NCBI GenBank assembly: GCA_026419785.1
Contig: JAODTK010000100.1
Coordinates: 434,001 to 498,000 of the forward strand
Reading direction: 5' to 3'
Origin: Sclerodactyla briareus
Taxonomy: Eukaryota; Echinodermata; Holothuroidea; Dendrochirotida; Sclerodactylidae
DNA: 64,000 bases
Below are positions 39,335 to 45,300 of this stretch, in pieces; position 1 is the stretch's first letter; every line of letters begins with the position of its first letter. The position numbers and the translations under genes were made by a program. The notes under the pieces were generated by a model. That model saw nothing but the letters and a program-made list of their open reading frames with translations. It did not search any database and had not been told where the DNA came from.

Positions 39335-42300
39335 ATATATATACCATCATTTTTATCTTTTGACTGCTGATGGGGGGGGGGGGGACCGGACACATGTACA
39401 TTTCCTCCTCCCCCCTAGATTTGCCACTGGGGGAGGGTTAGTGAGAGACAGATAGCCTGGAACCTGTGCATATCAAGGCATAATCTATCCTGCATGCTAA
39501 AGCCTGTAACCAGTAAGAGAACCATCCCAAAGGAAAACAGAAGTGTATGAAATATCCCTCATCTCGTATACCTCAACTGCTAACATCGGAAACCCTGGAA
39601 ACAAACTTGATTGGACTCGCTCCAAACGGAAAGACGATTATTAAGGGAGCAATTTCCAAGGATTCTCGCGCAAAAATGCGAATTGCGATGTCACTATAAG
39701 TGTGGCGGAAAAAAACTCATTGAGTAATGGCCGATGGGGTTGCCAGCTGCGCTGCTTCCTTTTTCTGCCATTTAGAGTTAGGAATCTCGCTTTGACATAT
39801 GATTACAGTTGAATGACAACCTCAGCGAATATATACTCTGTGGTCACGGTCAGCCAAAGAGAATGTGAATTCACAGCAGACTAATATCATAAAGTCAACA
39901 ACGACAACAAATGAGTTCGCGAGTCAGTCGGTCAGTAAATTACGTCATCAAGTAACGTCAGTCAAGTAGTTAAACGTTTGATATTTGATCTACAATGAAA
40001 ATTAGTATACATACACATCGCAGTAAAATGTTGACAACTGACATTGGAATCAAGTAATATATCGTAGATATGTGAGAGTCTTACATTGTGAGAAAAAAGG
40101 AACTAGAAACCATGGTTCAGTCGGAAACCGGAAAAATATTCAATCAAGTGAACTGTATATGTGTTATGGGCTGTTGTGCACCTCCTCTGGCCTGCTCGGA
40201 GAGATCAGGGTCACTGTCCACACAATATCTGGAATTCTGCAAAGTGGAGTAATTTGACATGGAGGCAGAGCAGTCTGCACTTCATTTTAATTAGAGGTTT
40301 ATATCCCATTTTGCCTGTAATACTCTGGTGAACATTGACAGAATTGCCCACTACCCACTTTTCCCTTGCCCTTCCACCTCAAACTCCTGTGGGGTGCCTG
40401 GTACAACTGCAATCCAATCTAATCTTCAAGAAGTAGCATTTTGCCATTTTTCCACATGATTCCGCATTGTGCAAATTTATGCCTTGACCTTGCCCTTTAG
40501 GTGTCCATTATGACCGCATCAGTCAATGAACAATGTGACAGTTTGGTCAGGAACCATCAAAGCATGAACATTTGGTGGTAAAAAATGAAATGACATGGGC
40601 ATCACGATAGCTCAACCAGCATAGCGGGTTTGAGCTAACAATAAGGCCAAAGGCTTAGTGATTCATTGACTCCTTTCTGCCAACCCATAGCTAGACACAA
40701 GGCAAATGGAGATTGCAACAGCTCATCTTGGTCAACATAACATCTACAAATTTCCATTTCGCCCAACCAACCAATAGGGTTCCTATACTCTTGATAAGAA
40801 CGCTACACAATTTTAAGATTTTCAGACTTTGACCTATGGTGACCCCTCAGAGACCTCGACCTGACCCCAAAACAATAGGCTCATACTCACGTGTGGAACA
40901 CACCTACCATGTATGGGCCTCATCATCCAAGTGAAGTTGAGTTATCATGTATACAAGCCAAAATTGAGCAAAATACGACTATTCCAAATTTCCAATTGGT
41001 GTTCCTGTACTCCTCAGAGAAAGCTGCATATGGAATTTCAACCTGATCAGACCAGGTATTCTGTGCTTATCGTGTTAACAAGATTTCAAACTTTGACCTC
41101 TTCCCCCCCCCTTGAACCTCAGAATACCTTTGCCTGACCCCAACACAATAGTGATCATGAATGTACTCTTTTATGGGGAACCCATATACCAAGTACTGAA
41201 CTTGATCCTCTGAATTGGATTCAAGTATTGTGTTACAAGGCTAAAATTGGCCAAATTATCAATTGTTCACAATCCCAACTTTTCTATTTTTGACCAAAAT
41301 CACCCCCCGACCTATCCCAAAAACATAGGGTTCCTGTACATCCCCATAAAAAGCCAACACCTACTTTGAACCATCGGACCCACCTTCTGGACCATATCAT
41401 TTCACAAGGATTTCAGACTTTGACCTTCTGGTGACCTCAGGATGACCTCTGACCTGACCCCAAAACAATAGGGTTCATGTACTCATCATGGGAAACACAC
41501 ATACCAAGTATGAGCTTCATCCCTCTTGGTGGGTCGGTTTTGTTCACAACCCAGGCGTCACACACATACACACCCACCACTGGCATGACGCATATATCCT
41601 CTCGCTTTGTCAAGGAATCAAAATTCAATAACTGTTCTTTGGTCCCACACCTTTGTAAATTATGTAATAAGAACAATTGTCTCAACCAAAGGCCTCAATC
41701 CAATAAATTAGGGTCCAATAGTGTAAATCGACCACATTTCAGATTCTCATTTTGGATTGAAATTGATACTTATTGAAGAATAATATCATAAGTTATTGGA
41801 AAGATGAATATTTCCATATTCATGCTGTATTAACAAAAGAAACACACTCTTTGACTATGTATTGTTTAATTGACCAACATAACTGGGACACCAACGATCT
41901 TCCATGTCCCAATAACGGCAAATAGGGTTGATTTAAAATGGGTGATATTCTAATTTGAATACAGCTTTCAACCCCTTGATTATGTGAGTCAGAATTCTTT
42001 TAGAAAAAATGGACTGGCTATTGAAATTGGGTTTAATGTTGTTTTGACACTAGACAAACATGAAGAATTCCACAATTTTTTTTTTTTTTTTTTTTTTTTC
42101 CACTAATTTGCACTATTCCCCTGAATGACTACTATTCATACAACCAATTGTTCCATTCCTCATACATGCCTTTGCATCATCAGGCAACACATTTGATGAT
42201 GTTTCCCCCTGCGTTTGATAATGTACCAATTTTTAATCCCCCAAAAATTGTTTCGTGTTACTGGTACACCACCAATTGTGTCCCCATTACCGCTACAGAA

Positions 42301-45300
42301 TCTCCAGCTGCATTGTTGGAATGGTGATGGCCAGAGATGTTCCCACATAGCTTGTTCACTGGTTACAGTACTCATGTTGTTACAATACCAGTTTATGAAT
42401 TTGGGTCATTTCCATATTTAGAATGACCAATCATAACTATGGCCTCAAGGGGGACACCAGCAATTCAAATGGCCCCTCAGCAAGAGAACTTTGTTCAGAA
42501 GGCAGGTTATCATGCTGCATGTAACATTCGGTCACCTCACTCCTTAAAACCCAATCCATGATCATCCCATCTGTTTTGGGTAAATCTTAGGCATCAAACT
42601 TACCAGCACTAACTCACTAGGGGAACACCAATTCCATGTCAGAGTTATGATATTAATGTTTGGGGCTCATGAATAATTGTCTAATTCTTCCAAACATTTT
42701 TTTAATATACAGTTGGAACCGATCCTCAGATCAAGTCATCATTTCTCTCAGTCCGTTCGTTAGTTCGTTTCTTCTGTTCGTCACGTTCATTCACAACCTC
42801 TAAACCGTAGTCCCCGTTCAAGTTGAAAATTGGTAGGTGGATGGAGCTAGGAGGCTGAGGGCCACATTTATGTTTGCATAGTGTGATTAGATTTTAATTA
42901 AATCCATTATTACCTCAATTTTGCCACCTTCCATTTCTCTACTCTGACTGTGAGAGTGGTTTCTTTACATTCTCCATCCCTCCCCCAGGTAGCAAGTGTT
43001 TATCTTATCTGTCAGAAGGTCCAGATTGCAGCCTAGTTGACAATAAAACCTATTGTCCATGGGAAAATCATTTGTCTGTCTTCAATCTTCGCCCTAGATT
43101 GTTGGTTGGTGATCTCGCCCTCCGACTGTTGGTGGTAGCCAGAAGAGTTGTTTTTCACATGTTGGGTTTTGGTTGCATACATATAGCTATTAACAACATG
43201 CTAGGAATTAGTCAGTGGGGTACTATTGTGCTGGCACTGCTACATAAATATTATGCCACCGCGGTAGACATTTTCCAAGTTTCCATGGTATGACAATGTC
43301 AGTAAGGTGGATTGCATGTGACAAAACATAAATGTGGATTGGTGAAGAACATGCAGTGTATTCTCCACAGTAATTTTGGCCGTCCGCAGCTATCAGACTT
43401 TTCGCCTTGCGCTTGTTCACACTCAAGGATACCTGCATTGCATGAAATGCTCTGCAGGAAAATTGTCAAACGCAACATACTAGGGGGACACCAAACAGTT
43501 AGTTGGTTCGAGACCATTATTCTATGGGCCAGTTCGAGAAATTGGGTTAAGTGTTAATACTACTATATCCCACTTTTGGGGATATTATGGTTTGGCTTCG
43601 CCGTCTCTGCCGCATCCGCCATGCCTCCCTGTCCGCCCCTGTCCGCATCCGCCGCGTTTTCTTGTTATCGCAATAACTCTCCAACACTTGTCCGTTTGAG
43701 CCAAAACTTGGGCGACACATGTCTCGCCTTAGTGAAATCTCGGATGATTTGGAAAGTGGGCGTCGCCACATGAACGCGTCCGCTGATTTTGCCATAATTT
43801 TTCCACGATCGGAAGATTCCCCTTAGCGCATAACTCTTTAAAAAATGCTTATTCTAATTGATCTGAAACTTGTTGTACACTTGTCCGCCTAGTGAAATCT
43901 CGGATAGGTCGGATTGGCATCGCTGCAATTGCTTGGGGGCGGTCCGCTAATTTGGAAACAATTTCTCTAAATTTTCAAGTTAGTCGGATTTTTGAACAAA
44001 ACTTGGTTGTATGGAGTATAGTTGATCCCGGAAAATGTGGAGGTCATTTCAAGGTCATCAAAGGTCAAATTTGTGAAATTTATGCAATTTTTCCAAACCT
44101 TTGTCAGCATTTGAACGAAACTTGGTGGGACGAACTATAGTTGAATCCCGAACAATGTGGAGTTCATTTCAAGGGTCATCGAGGTGAACTTGCAAAATTT
44201 GCGAATTTCCAAACTTTGTCAGCTTTGAACGAAACTTGGTGGATGGGGGGTACATTTGTGTCCTCACACCAGAAATCAATTCAATCCATCATGGTCAAAT
44301 TTTGCATAGTCATGTGCCTATTAACACCAACGGATTACAACAAAACTTGGTTGTTGAAGTTTATCTTGGTTTTCTGACCAAAATGGGGGCTTTATGGGTT
44401 GTTAGATACTTCTTCCCAATATTGCCCAAGTGGGGATATCACGTGGACGGTTTAACCGCCTACACATGCTAGTTTTTGGACAGTGTTCACTCTTGTGATA
44501 AGCTCCTATATGTATAAGAGCCAAGGGTTCAGTATTGGAAATAGCATATCAAGATAATTCAGATTTGTATCTTAGACGTCACAGCTGTACCCCCAAAATC
44601 AGGGGACCCAACACACATCATTCCCGTAACTCAAAAATCATACGAGTTGAACTTCAATCACATATGTTGCCAAAGCCCCAATTTGTTATGCATTTAAAAA
44701 TCTACCCTCACATGCTGAAATTGCCTTTCCAATCGTTTGGAAGTCAGCATAATCTACTGAAAATCAGTGAAATCCCTATTGGACCCCTATTTATGGATTG
44801 AGCCAAAACCTAGTGAATACGGACGGATTCGTTTGCAAGGAGGCCTTCTTTTTGGCCAAAATGACCCTAGATGACCTGTGACCCTCAATTCCGGAAACAT
44901 GGTCATATGTTTTTGGAGTACCCTTGTCACTGTATAACACTGCCAATTTCATGCACATCCAATTCAACTGTAGTAGGAGACGCATTTTGCAGTTTTTTGC
45001 AAATGGCCGAAATTGACCCCTAGATGACTTTTGACTAATCCCGAACACCTGAGTTACCATTGATCAATGATATAATGACCAACATCATGACCATCCAATT
45101 CAACCTGAGGGAGGAGAAGCATTTTGACGTTCGAGCAGCCCAAACCCTTTTGGCCAAAATGAACCTAATACCTTTGACCACATTCCTGGCCCCCTGTATG
45201 TACCATTGTCACCGATAATACTGTACCTCCGATTTTCATGAACATCCGTTTGAACTGCAGGAAAAGCATTTTGCAGTTTTTTTTGCAAATGGACTTGCAA

